Of a DNA stretch of 52,113 nt, positions 24,666-33,329 are shown piece by piece (position 1 is the stretch's first letter; each line of letters starts with the position of its first letter). The stretch is from CAYFUR01 sp964346275. Lineage in GTDB: Bacteria; Sumerlaeota; Sumerlaeia; SLMS01. The position numbers were made by a program, and so were the translations under genes. The stretch lies in NCBI GenBank assembly GCA_964346275.1, contig CAYFUR010000013.1, positions 1 to 52,113 of the forward strand, given 5' to 3'. The notes beneath the pieces were generated by a model. It worked only from the letters and a program-made list of their open reading frames with translations. It was not told the origin of the DNA and made no database searches.

Positions 24666-25664
24666 TTACTGTTGCATATATTCTTCGGGCGGGCCGCCGT
24701 CCGAATCGATTTCTTTCTGGAACTGAAATTCCATCACAACGCCATCGGGAAGAGGCCATGAGCCGTAGCGGATTTCCTGGGGATCGGTCGTTTCACCGGG
24801 GATCATGGCAATGCGATAACGGCCGGAGGGGAGGCTGATGGGGCCGGATTCTCCGGCGCCGATTCCTTCCGACGGGGCGAGTTCGTATTGGCGGCTGATA
24901 GGGCCGCTGATGAGGACCTCAAGCTTTTCTTCGGTCAGATTGAGGACGCGGATTCGCGCCTGGGGAAGCCCTGTGCGTTCGAGGATGCGTGGGGGATCGA
25001 GGTCCTGGTAGGCCTTTTGTGCGGCGATGGTCTCGACTCGCTCGTCGATGGCGCCTTCTCTTTCGGCGACTTCGGGCTCCACCCAACGGTCTTTGAAGAG
25101 CACCAGGCCGGCGGCGGCGCGTTCCTGCTCGCGGCGTTCCGCGGCTTCCTGGGGCGGCATCCACTCTCCCTGGTATTCAACGAGGCCCTGGTCGCGGCGG
25201 CGCTGGCGTTCGGCCTGTTCCTGGGTCATGATGACGGCTTGATACTCGACGAGGCCCATCTCTTCGGGATCGACCCATTCACCTTCGTAATAGACGAGTC
25301 CCTGATCGCGCAGGCGCTGTGTGCGGGCATCGGGAAGCTCGGCGAGTTCGAATTCCAACTCTTCCTTTTTGAGGGGATAGAGCTGGACAACCTTGGGGAG
25401 GGGGCGGCGGTATCCCTCCTTTTCCACGGTCACAAAGAAGGTGTCGCCGAACATGCCGACGGTGCTGAGGGGGGTCTGGTTCTCTCCGTTGGTGCTGTCC
25501 ATTTCCCAGGAATTGGCGGGCCAGGGGCGGAAGGGTTCGAGCCCGTCATGAGACCAGACGACGCGGGCACCAGGGGGATTGGATTTCACCTGGAGGGATG
25601 AACAACCGCCCGTTGCCAGGAGTGCAACGAGCGGAGAAATGCGGAGAGAGAGGCGAAAAAGCAT
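24666..25664 (-). CDS. Lipoprotein with PEGA-like start and GLV-EW repeats
   Basis: A 332-residue protein with a signal ending LLATGGC (Cys 21), probably lipidated. Residues 22-110 resemble a PEGA-type surface beta domain (VKSNPPGARVVW, FFVTVEKEGYRRP). Next come four copies of a 15-residue motif of the form GLVxYxGEWVxPxEA: near 122, 137 (degenerate), 160 and 186, joined by Arg/Gln/Glu-rich linkers. A final sandwich-like domain (about 240-320) follows. The function is unknown; a cell-envelope role is inferred. It lies 21 bases downstream of the zinc-ribbon gene on the same strand. Confidence 0.75.
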   Translation of the reverse strand: MLFRLSLRISPLVALLATGGCSSLQVKSNPPGARVVWSHDGLEPFRPWPANSWEMDSTNGENQTPLSTVGMFGDTFFVTVEKEGYRRPLPKVVQLYPLKKEELEFELAELPDARTQRLRDQGLVYYEGEWVDPEEMGLVEYQAVIMTQEQAERQRRRDQGLVEYQGEWMPPQEAAERREQERAAAGLVLFKDRWVEPEVAEREGAIDERVETIAAQKAYQDLDPPRILERTGLPQARIRVLNLTEEKLEVLISGPISRQYELAPSEGIGAGESGPISLPSGRYRIAMIPGETTDPQEIRYGSWPLPDGVVMEFQFQKEIDSDGGPPEEYMQQ

Positions 25665-25685
25665 GGGGTGGAAACCCGGAAATTC

Positions 25686-26429
25686 TTAGCTGCGGGCGCC
25701 GGAGGGTTCTTCCTCTGGCTGGTAATCGAGATCGTGGGAGAGGATGCGCCCGCAGTTGGGGCAGTGGACGAGGCGTTCGTCGCGATGGACCTGGACGAGG
25801 TCGTTGGGGAGGAGTCCGAAATTGCAGCCGCTGCAACTTCCCTGGCGGACGGGAACCGCGGCGGAGCCGGGATGCATGAGGGCGAGCCTCTCGTAGTCTG
25901 TGCGTACGGTGTCAGGGGTTTTGTTGAGAACCTTGTCACGCTCTTTTTGCAGCTGCTCCACGCGGCGTTTCTTTTCATTGAACTGGCCGCGGATGCGTTC
26001 CTTTTCAGCCTTGTAAAATTCCTCGGCTTCCTTGAGTTCGGCCTCGGCTTTCTCAAGGTCCTCGTCGATGGATTCGGTTTTCCCGATCAACTCCATGCCC
26101 AGTTCTTCCTGGGAGTTGATCTTCTCCTTCAGGCTTTCGATCTGCTTGCTGATGGCCTCGTATTCCTTCTGGGTTTTCACGGAGTGTTGTTGTGCCTGGT
26201 AGCGCCGCAGATCTTCGGAGAAGACACGAATCTTTTGTTCGACCCGCCGGCGGTCTTTCGCGTGGCGTTCTTTCGCTTTCGCGGCCTTGTCGTATGCTTC
26301 CTTCTTCGCGGCAAAATTCTTCTTTACCTCTTCCCAGATGAGCGGATATTTGCCGATCTGGGAGTTCAGATCGATGATTTCGTTGTCCAGCTCCTGAACA
26401 TCGAGGAGGGTTTTTACTTCGGGAAGCAT
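25686..26429 (-). CDS. Coiled-coil protein with C4-type zinc ribbon (CT398-like)
   Basis: A 247-residue protein starting MLPEVKTLLDVQELD, with AAGGA nine bases before the ATG at 26429. Residues 5-185 are an almost continuous antiparallel coiled coil rich in Glu, Lys and Arg. The C-terminal zinc ribbon has CSGC (199-202) and CPNC (223-226), as in the zf-RING_7/PF02591 family typified by Chlamydia CT398. CT398 has been reported to bind sigma-54 and a secretion component; whether that applies here is unknown. The protein is cytoplasmic. Confidence 0.88.
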   Translation of the reverse strand: MLPEVKTLLDVQELDNEIIDLNSQIGKYPLIWEEVKKNFAAKKEAYDKAAKAKERHAKDRRRVEQKIRVFSEDLRRYQAQQHSVKTQKEYEAISKQIESLKEKINSQEELGMELIGKTESIDEDLEKAEAELKEAEEFYKAEKERIRGQFNEKKRRVEQLQKERDKVLNKTPDTVRTDYERLALMHPGSAAVPVRQGSCSGCNFGLLPNDLVQVHRDERLVHCPNCGRILSHDLDYQPEEEPSGARS

Positions 26430-26628
26430 AGGTTGAATTCCTTTTCGGCCTGAGTCGCAGAGTCCACGGAAACGATGCAATCGGGAGTTCCGCGGGTGGA
26501 GGTGGAGGTATGGGTCGCCAACAGGATTTTTTTCCGCGCGGTGCGCGGAAAAGGAAATTGTAGTCCGTGGCTAAGGGCACAGTTCAATCGAATTTTTCCC
26601 TCTCTCACTTCAAATCGAGGAGATTCAA

Positions 26629-29523
26629 TTATTTCCGGGGTTTTGAGGCCTTCATGGCGCGGCCCAGAGCCTCGATGAAGTGCATGGGCTTGACGCCGGT
26701 GGCGTCTTTCACCTGGTGGCGGCAGGAAAACCCGTTTGAAATGACGGGAACGCCTTCGCCGCGTTCGCGGACGGCGGGGAAAAGGCGCGATTCGCCAATT
26801 CTTTGCGAGAGATCGTAGTGCTCCTGCTCGTAGCCAAAGCTGCCGGCCATTCCGCAACAGCCGCTGTCGACTTCGTAGAGGCGCGAGCTGCCGTCGGAAT
26901 CGCCCATGAGGCTCTTGAGATGGCCGGTGCCAAAGAGGGCTTTCTGGTGGCAGTGTCCGTGGAGCAGATACTTTTCCGCTGCATTGGGCAGCTCGATCTT
27001 GATGCGGCCGGCTTGGACTTCTTTGGCCAGGAATTCCTCGATGGGCATCACGGCCTGGGCCACGCGTTTGCCGAGGTCCTCGTCGTCCATAAGGTCTGCG
27101 AGGTCGCCCCGGAGCGAGCTGACGCAACTGGGTTCGAGCCCGACGATGGGCAATCCGCGCCGGGCGTAGGCGTCGAGATTATCGAGGGTTCGTTCACCGC
27201 GTTTCTTTGCTTCGTCCAGGAAGCCCTTGCTGATGAAGGTGCGGCAGCAACAGCCAGCCTTGGCGACGATGACGCGATAGCCCAGTTGCTCGAGGACGCG
27301 GACGGCCCATTTGCCGATGTTGGGCTCGTGGTAGCGGACGTAAGTATCGTCGAAGAGCACGACTTCCGGAGCATCCTCGGGGAGTTCGGGCTTCCGGCGG
27401 TTGTCGAACCAGGTTTGAAAACGCTGCCTTGTATAGGTTGGCAACTCGCGTTCGACGGCCACGCCGAGCATTTTGTTGAAGGTTTTCCGGATCAAAGGCA
27501 CGGCAAATACGGAATTCACAATCGGCGCAAGGAGGCCGGAATTGAGTTTCGCAGTTTCGGGTGAGAAGGCAAAGATCTTCTCGCGGAGCTTTGTGCCATG
27601 CTTCTGGTGATATGCGTGAAGGAATTCGGATTTCATCCGCGACATATCGACGTTGGAGGGGCACTCGGTGCGGCAGGCTTTGCACTCCAGGCAGAGGTCC
27701 AGGACGTCGTAGAGGGCCTTGCTGGTGAAGGCGTCGGGGCCGAGCTGGCCGCTGAGGGCGAGGCGCAGGCCATTGGCGCGGCCTCGGGTTGAATCCTTTT
27801 CTTCGCGGGTGGCCATGAAGGACGGGCACATGGTGCCGGAATCGATTTTCCGGCAGGCGCCAACGCCATTGCACATTTCGACAGCGCCCTGGAGTCCGCC
27901 CTCCTCGCGAAAGTGGAACATACTTTCGTATTCGGATTTCAAGTAGCTGTCGCGATAGCGAAGGGGTTCCATGACCGGCGGGGTGTCGAAAATCTTGCCG
28001 GGATTCATGACACCCTTTGGATCGAAGATTCGCTTCACCTGGCGAAAGACCTCGATCATGTCGGCTCCCCAGAAGAGTTCGTTCTGGGCGCCCCGGGCGA
28101 TGCCGTCGCCATGTTCACCGGACCAGGCGCCGTTATATTTCTTGCAAAGCTCCATGACGCGCTGGGAAAGGCGCGCGCATTTCTCGCGGTCTTCCTGGGT
28201 CTTGAGGTTCACCACGGGTTTGAGGTGGAGAACACCGACGCTGGCGTGGCCGTAGGACATGATTTTGAGGCCCTCCTCGGCGGCCAGGTCGATGACGCCC
28301 TGGGCATAGTCGGCGAGGTTTTCCACGGGAACGCAGGCGTCTTCTATAAAGCTGATGGGCTTCCAGTCGCCGACCATTTTGAGCATGACACCGAGGCCGG
28401 CCTTGCGCGTCTCGAGGATGCTGAGACGTTCCTGGGGATCGAGGAGCTTGACGTATTCATAGCCATAGCCCTCTTTTTTCAAATCTTCGACGAGGGCATC
28501 GATTTTGGCTTCGCACTCCTCGACGGATTCGCCATCAAACTCGACGGGGATGATGGCTTCCGGGTCGCCGCGATACCAGGACATGAGGGGGGCGGTTGTG
28601 GGATTCCTGGCGGACATGCGCAGGAGCGGCCCGTCCATGAATTCCGCGCTGAGGGGGTTGTGCTTGACCATGGTGGGGACGGCGCGGAGCGATTCGATGA
28701 GATCGGCGAAGTGGCAGGCCACGGCGCAGATGACCTTGGGCTTTTCGACGAGATTGAGCCGGGCCTTGGTGATAAATCCGAGGGTTCCTTCGCTGCCGAC
28801 CATGATCTTGGCGAGGTTGGGATCATCGCCAAGGAAGGCATCGAGAGAATAGCCACCCACGCGGCGGAGGACTTTGGGGAAGCGCTCTTCGATCAGCGGG
28901 CGGTTACCCTCGACGATTTTCAGAAGCTGGTCGAGGATTTTGTTCCCCGTCTCGTCCATTTCGTGGCGGGGGCCGAACCAGGTCTGGGTGCCGTCGGCGA
29001 GCATGACTTCGCAGCCCTCGACGTGGGAAATCGTCGTGCCATAGCGGATAGACATCATGCCGCTGGAGTTGTTGCCAATCATGCCGGCGATGTTGGCGCG
29101 GTTGCTGGTGGAGGTTTCCGGGGCGAACATGAGGTCCTGCGCGGCGAGAAGGCTGTTGAGGCGGTCGCGGATCATGCCCGGCTCGACCATGGCCCATCGC
29201 TCGGCGGCGTTCACCTCCAGCAGGTGGTCCATGTATTGGCTGATATCGAGGACGAGGGCGTCCTCGCCGGTGGTCTGTCCGGCAAGGCTGGTGCCTCCGG
29301 CGCGGGGAAGAACGGGGATTTCGAATTCGTGGGCGAGGCGCATGGCGCGTTTGAGTTCGCTGTCGTCCCTGGGGGCAAGGACGGCGAGGGGCGTTTGCTG
29401 ATAGATGCTGGCGTCGGTGGCAAAGAGGCCGCGGGACATGCGGTCGCTGTGGGCCGAGCTGTCAAACTCGGCTTTCAATTCGCGGAGAAACTTCTGCTGC
29501 TGATCGGTGATTTCGTTGGCCAT
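26629..29523 (-). CDS. FAD-linked oxidase fused to Fe-S and CCG domains (D-lactate/2-hydroxyacid dehydrogenase type)
   Basis: A 964-residue single-chain enzyme equivalent to GlcD plus GlpC (YdiJ/Dld-II layout). The N-terminal FAD_binding_4 domain has PVLPRAGGTSLAGQTTG and NRANIAGMIGNNSSGMMS. The FAD-oxidase C-terminal domain ends with SGEHGDG and FDPKGVMNPGKIF. Two ferredoxin-like cysteine clusters follow (CNGVGACRK...MCPSF and CLECKACRTECPSN), then CCG domains for heterodisulfide-reductase-like centres (KAGCCCR, HGHCHQKA, DSGCCGMAG). It should oxidise D-lactate or a related 2-hydroxy acid and pass electrons to the membrane pool. The true substrate is not decidable from sequence. It appears to be monocistronic. 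Confidence 0.92.
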   Translation of the reverse strand: MANEITDQQQKFLRELKAEFDSSAHSDRMSRGLFATDASIYQQTPLAVLAPRDDSELKRAMRLAHEFEIPVLPRAGGTSLAGQTTGEDALVLDISQYMDHLLEVNAAERWAMVEPGMIRDRLNSLLAAQDLMFAPETSTSNRANIAGMIGNNSSGMMSIRYGTTISHVEGCEVMLADGTQTWFGPRHEMDETGNKILDQLLKIVEGNRPLIEERFPKVLRRVGGYSLDAFLGDDPNLAKIMVGSEGTLGFITKARLNLVEKPKVICAVACHFADLIESLRAVPTMVKHNPLSAEFMDGPLLRMSARNPTTAPLMSWYRGDPEAIIPVEFDGESVEECEAKIDALVEDLKKEGYGYEYVKLLDPQERLSILETRKAGLGVMLKMVGDWKPISFIEDACVPVENLADYAQGVIDLAAEEGLKIMSYGHASVGVLHLKPVVNLKTQEDREKCARLSQRVMELCKKYNGAWSGEHGDGIARGAQNELFWGADMIEVFRQVKRIFDPKGVMNPGKIFDTPPVMEPLRYRDSYLKSEYESMFHFREEGGLQGAVEMCNGVGACRKIDSGTMCPSFMATREEKDSTRGRANGLRLALSGQLGPDAFTSKALYDVLDLCLECKACRTECPSNVDMSRMKSEFLHAYHQKHGTKLREKIFAFSPETAKLNSGLLAPIVNSVFAVPLIRKTFNKMLGVAVERELPTYTRQRFQTWFDNRRKPELPEDAPEVVLFDDTYVRYHEPNIGKWAVRVLEQLGYRVIVAKAGCCCRTFISKGFLDEAKKRGERTLDNLDAYARRGLPIVGLEPSCVSSLRGDLADLMDDEDLGKRVAQAVMPIEEFLAKEVQAGRIKIELPNAAEKYLLHGHCHQKALFGTGHLKSLMGDSDGSSRLYEVDSGCCGMAGSFGYEQEHYDLSQRIGESRLFPAVRERGEGVPVISNGFSCRHQVKDATGVKPMHFIEALGRAMKASKPRK

Positions 29524-29624
29524 GCGTTACCCTTTTCCTCTGGGGGCGTAGAGATGCCGGAGGATAAGGGCGAACGGGCGGTGCAGGCAAGCGCTAAGGA
29601 GACGCGGGGGGGCGGCGGGGTGGG

Positions 29625-30407
29625 TCACTCCTGCGTCCGGGGACTGTCTTCGATGCTCTGCTGGGTTTTGCGGGCTTTTTCCAGGGCTTCCTCGAGATGC
29701 TGGAGGCGACGGCGGGGTTCGTCGAAGGCCTCGCCGGAGAGGCGTGGAATTTCGACGGAGATTTCCTCGAGGAGGCAGATGAGTTCGTCGAGGTGGGCGG
29801 TCATGCGGGCGCGCTGGTCGCGGAGCAGGGAAATGCGGGCCTCGAACATCTCGCCGTGGCGGATGCCTTCGTCCACGAGGCGGGAGAGATGTTCCTGGGT
29901 ATAGACAAGCTGGTTGAAGAGTGCTCCGGCGGTGAGGTCGTTTTCGCGTAGAATAGGGGCGAAAAGATTGCGGACGCCGGGAGGCGTTTCGGGGCGATTC
30001 AAGGCGGAGCGGACCTCGTGGCTGATGAGCTCGAATCGATCGTGGAGTTCCACGAGGTCGTCGGCGTGGCCGGCGCGCTCGAGGGCGCGGCGGAGGGCGG
30101 GGCCCTGGAGCTTGCCCGCGGGGAGAACCGTTTGGCTGGCGGGCGGGATTTTCTTTCCGGCTGTTTCCTCGATGGGCACCAACCGGTCGAAAAGGATATT
30201 ATAGACGAGCCCGAGGGCGGAGAGAAGGAGCCCGGCAATGACGAGGGCCGGGCCATAGCCGCGCAGCGCGGGGAGCGCGACGAGGCAGAGACAGGCAAAG
30301 ATGAAGGGGTAAAGCGTGAAGGGGTCGCGGAGCAGCTCGCCCAGGGAGCGGCGGCGGGGTTTCTCTTCAGGGCTTTGATCCTTGGATTCTTCCAGCGTTG
30401 GTTTCAT
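29625..30407 (-). CDS. Hypothetical two-helix membrane protein with coiled coil
   Basis: A 260-residue protein. The ATG at 30407 (MKPTLEESKD) has AGAGG eight bases upstream; the longer frame overlaps the preceding gene and is rejected. A charged N-terminus is followed by two close membrane helices (about 27-65: LYPFIFACLCLVALPAL and PALVIAGLLLSALGLVY). The rest is a soluble, predicted helical region with a coiled coil to the C-terminus. I do not recognise a family. It is the last gene of a three-gene minus-strand group and follows the permease-like gene after 55 bases. Confidence 0.68.
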   Translation of the reverse strand: MKPTLEESKDQSPEEKPRRRSLGELLRDPFTLYPFIFACLCLVALPALRGYGPALVIAGLLLSALGLVYNILFDRLVPIEETAGKKIPPASQTVLPAGKLQGPALRRALERAGHADDLVELHDRFELISHEVRSALNRPETPPGVRNLFAPILRENDLTAGALFNQLVYTQEHLSRLVDEGIRHGEMFEARISLLRDQRARMTAHLDELICLLEEISVEIPRLSGEAFDEPRRRLQHLEEALEKARKTQQSIEDSPRTQE

Positions 30408-30462
30408 ATCGTGAGCCTCTCGCATTCTCCTACCATCGAGAGCCGATTTTATTCCAGGCAAA

Positions 30463-31368
30463 TTACGCGGATTTGGCGGGACGGGCGACGGGGTAAGCTT
30501 CCAGGTCGAGGTGGAGGAGGTTTCTTCTGGCGCGGATGGAATGAAAAAGAAGCCAGATCGTCCCGGCGATGATGCCTCCCAGTTGGACGCTGGTAGCCAC
30601 TTGATGGCGATGTGGAAAACCATCGAATAAAATCAAGCCGATGGAATAGGTGCCGAGCGTGATGATGAGGAACCAGACAAACCAAATCCGGATGACTTCT
30701 TTGCGAAACCGCCGATACCTTACCGGCAATTGGAGAGTTCGAAAGATGGCATGGATGTGGGCCCAGAGAATAAACCCGCAGGTCAATGCCAGGTAGTCTG
30801 CGTGTAATGGGAGTTCATCCAAATACTCAACGGGAAAGCCGGTGTAAGGCTGGCGGGTGGGGAGGAGCATCTGGAGAAGGCAGAACCAGTAGGCCGCGGA
30901 GTAGAAATAATAAGGCACGTCCGCGGCGAAAAGAACCTGGCGGCGGGAGAGGGGGAGGAGGCGCATTTCATCGCTGAAGGGATGATACCATTTTTTCTTC
31001 CGTTCATGAGGATGGAATAGGATGGCGAGGAGAATCCCGACGATCAAAAGGAGAAGGATGACGAGTTGTGCGACACACGAGGCCATTTCTACCAGAGTGG
31101 GCAAGGAGCCGTCAGAGATTTCACCGAGTTGGTTCAGGCCAAGAACCTTGTATTCTTCATCCCGCATGCTTTCGGGAAGGGAATTGGCAAAACGCGCGGC
31201 GATCGAATAGGCCCGGACGCGGAGCCAGGTGCAGAACGTATAGACGCCCAGAAGGAGAGCGACAATCCAGAGACCAAGGCTGGAATAGGCGTTTCCGCGC
31301 TGGAAGGCGTGGAGCAGGAGCGGGTTCTTCCAAAGCAACTGGCGGGCGGAATCGAGGAGGCGCTTCAT
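30463..31368 (-). CDS. Polytopic membrane protein, ABC-2 permease-like
   Basis: A 301-residue protein with about six hydrophobic helices. It starts MKRLLDSARQLLWKNPLL at 31368, with GAGGAG upstream, and overlaps the previous stop by four bases (ATGA). The cytosolic segment FSDEMRLLPLSRRQVLFA resembles the coupling region of ABC-2 type permeases (E-x-LLLLPLSRRE-like), which suggests a transporter subunit. No ATPase gene lies nearby, so this is tentative. Translational coupling to the upstream propeller-like protein argues that the two act together. Confidence 0.62.
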   Translation of the reverse strand: MKRLLDSARQLLWKNPLLLHAFQRGNAYSSLGLWIVALLLGVYTFCTWLRVRAYSIAARFANSLPESMRDEEYKVLGLNQLGEISDGSLPTLVEMASCVAQLVILLLLIVGILLAILFHPHERKKKWYHPFSDEMRLLPLSRRQVLFAADVPYYFYSAAYWFCLLQMLLPTRQPYTGFPVEYLDELPLHADYLALTCGFILWAHIHAIFRTLQLPVRYRRFRKEVIRIWFVWFLIITLGTYSIGLILFDGFPHRHQVATSVQLGGIIAGTIWLLFHSIRARRNLLHLDLEAYPVARPAKSA

Positions 31369-32753
31369 TGAGTGTTCTCCTCGGCGGGCAGTTTGGCGGG
31401 GTATTCGATTTCCTTGCCGCTCAGAATGTCGTCGAGGGGAACGATCTGATCGATCTGTTCCTGGGATGTCTGGCGATGGTAAATATGAGTCTCCGTGCCC
31501 GTGTGCCAAACAAGCCGGACTTTATCCGGGGCCACGAAGTGGACGAAGATGAGACGATCATCGGTGAAGCGGCGGATGATCTCCTCGTTTTCGAGATCGA
31601 AAAAGACGAAGGAGCGCTCGCTCGGGCCCTGCTGGTTTTGGCTCCATGGATCAAGAATCAAGATGTTTTCTTCGACGGAGAAGCGGGCGGACGTAAGCCG
31701 GTTCACATTATATACTTTTGAATCGCCGGGGAACTCATACTGCTTACTATCCAGCGAACCATCGAGGGAGAGGCGGAGGAGGGAATCGCCTTTTCCCAGG
31801 TTGGGATTATAAACCGGAATATAGAGGGCTCGCGGGCTTTGTCTCACTTCCGCATGCTGGGTTTCATAGCGGGGAAAACGCTTTTCGCGGTCGAGAGGAA
31901 GGAAGGGGCCTTCGATTTCGCCGCTATCCAGATGATAGCGGAGGAAAGAAAACTGCCGGACGGCGATGACCGTGTCGTTGTCTTCGAAGACGATCCTGCT
32001 GCACAGAAAGGGAGTCTTATAGACATCGCCGGTTTCCCTGTCCATGACAAGGCCCTGCATGAGGGGGGCGTTTTGAATCATGAGGGCCGGATATCCGCTT
32101 CCAGCTCCTTGTGGACGGCTGCTGTAGATTCGTTGATTCAGCGGGGTGTCGGCCATGCCGGAGACGAGCGTGCCATCAGGTGAAATATCCACGGGATCAA
32201 AGGCGGCCTGAAATTCTGTATAGCCGGAATGAGAGCCATCCACGGCAGAAAATGAATGGATCCGGGTGGCCGTTTTTTCGGGGGTCATCATGAGGAAAAG
32301 GGCATGAGAGTAACGGATGCGTTGCCAGAGGGTGTCCTCGATAGCGCGCTGGATGACGAGGAAGCGCTGGTGTTGCTTGTCGTATAGAATCCCGCCGCCT
32401 GTATACCGCGTCATGTCGAGATGGAGTATGGGGGTGGCCCCGAGCATGGACGAAGGTTCGCCGGGCCGAGTGGAGTTCCAGGTCCCATGCTCGCCGGTCC
32501 AGAGCGTATAGGCGCGCGATTCTTCGGGAATGCCATCGGCGGCGGGATCCCAGCCGGTGGCGGGGGTGGCGGTGATGGGGCCGAATTGCATCGGCTCGGG
32601 GATGGGCGGCAGGTGATACAGATATCTTGCGGCAAGACCCAGCAACGCGGCGATGAGAAGGAAGACGGCCCACCCGCCTCGCCGGAGGAACCACAGAAAG
32701 TTCTTCCATGCGAAGGGGTTAGAGGTTTCGCGAAAGGAAATGGGCCGGGCGAT
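31365..32753 (-). CDS. Membrane-anchored beta-rich protein with apparent ATC start
   Basis: About 462 residues. The first in-frame TTG (32645) lies inside an obvious membrane helix (GGWAVFLLIAALLGLAARYL), so the gene must begin earlier. The frame extends back to a perfect GGAGGG six bases before ATC at 32753, with no ATG, GTG or TTG between the two. Either ATC (Ile) is used as a start or one base is wrong. The N-terminus (RETSNPFAWKNF) precedes the single helix. The remaining 400 residues look like an extracytoplasmic beta propeller (repeats such as GDVYKTPFLCSRIVFED and SFVFFDLENEEIIRRF). No family is recognised. It is coupled to the permease-like gene. Confidence 0.65.
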   Translation of the reverse strand: MARPISFRETSNPFAWKNFLWFLRRGGWAVFLLIAALLGLAARYLYHLPPIPEPMQFGPITATPATGWDPAADGIPEESRAYTLWTGEHGTWNSTRPGEPSSMLGATPILHLDMTRYTGGGILYDKQHQRFLVIQRAIEDTLWQRIRYSHALFLMMTPEKTATRIHSFSAVDGSHSGYTEFQAAFDPVDISPDGTLVSGMADTPLNQRIYSSRPQGAGSGYPALMIQNAPLMQGLVMDRETGDVYKTPFLCSRIVFEDNDTVIAVRQFSFLRYHLDSGEIEGPFLPLDREKRFPRYETQHAEVRQSPRALYIPVYNPNLGKGDSLLRLSLDGSLDSKQYEFPGDSKVYNVNRLTSARFSVEENILILDPWSQNQQGPSERSFVFFDLENEEIIRRFTDDRLIFVHFVAPDKVRLVWHTGTETHIYHRQTSQEQIDQIVPLDDILSGKEIEYPAKLPAEENTQ

Positions 32754-32756
32754 GAT

Positions 32757-33041
32757 GCTCCCTCCAGAGGAAATTCAGGGATAAGTCAATTGCGGGAGGC
32801 TTTTCGGAACAACAGGAAAGGTGGAGGAGAGGCCTTGGCGATGAAGATCCTCCTTTGCGGAAAACTCTTGAAGGACCAGACGTTGGGAAAGGCGAGGACG
32901 AGGAAGAGTCAGGTGCCTTCGGGGATGAAGCGGGCTTTGCTGGTCAAAGGCATGATAAAGAGAGATGGGGGCGAAAGGAGGACCTGCGCAGTGCCTCGCT
33001 TTTCCATCTCTCCGGCTGTCGGTCAAAGGATTCCACGTATT
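32757..33041. other. Intergenic region, nothing recognised
   Basis: The first half of the 570-base divergent space between the ATC-start gene and the AAC(3)-family gene. Short open frames occur on both strands, but none has a ribosome-binding site with coding character. I see no RNA gene. The second half carries the hairpin array. Confidence 0.4.
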
Positions 33042-33048
33042 CTGGAGT

Positions 33049-33161
33049 GCTGGAGCCATACTCCAGCCTTCACCCCGGGCAAGCCATGCTTGCCCGCAAG
33101 CAGGGAAGGCGGGGTGCCGAAGCATGGCTTCGGCGGAACAGGGCGCAAGCATGGCTTGCGC
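33049..33161. repeat. Array of four short-loop hairpins
   Basis: Four consecutive inverted repeats: GCTGGAG-ccata-CTCCAGC (33049-33067); CGGGCAAGC-cat-GCTTGCCCG (33076-33096); GCCGAAGC-atg-GCTTCGGC (33116-33134); GCGCAAGC-atg-GCTTGCGC (33143-33161). Three have a 3-base CAT/ATG loop and 8-9 bp perfect stems with related sequence, as in REP-like palindromic repeats. A shortened derivative lies at 20636-20656. Confidence 0.75.
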
Positions 33162-33329
33162 AGTCCAAACCGGCGGATTCCGTGCTCGATCCACCCCCTC
33201 ATCTGGAAGTGCTCCATTTTGGGGGAAGTCCTGGGGCGAAAGGGGTTGAATCGGCGCGGATCATGCCGTGAATTGAGGCGTCTGTTGTGGCCACAGTGCC
33301 CCCATCCCGCCGTTTTCGGATCCGCCCTC

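Noticed and set aside
33049..33161. CRISPR array
   Set aside because: The units are palindromes with different stems and no constant repeat or spacer length; no cas genes are present.
32775..33194. Minus-strand frame of 139 codons through the hairpin array
   Set aside because: The translated repeats (AMLAPC..., QAWLARG) come from the palindromes themselves; no ribosome-binding site and no coding character.
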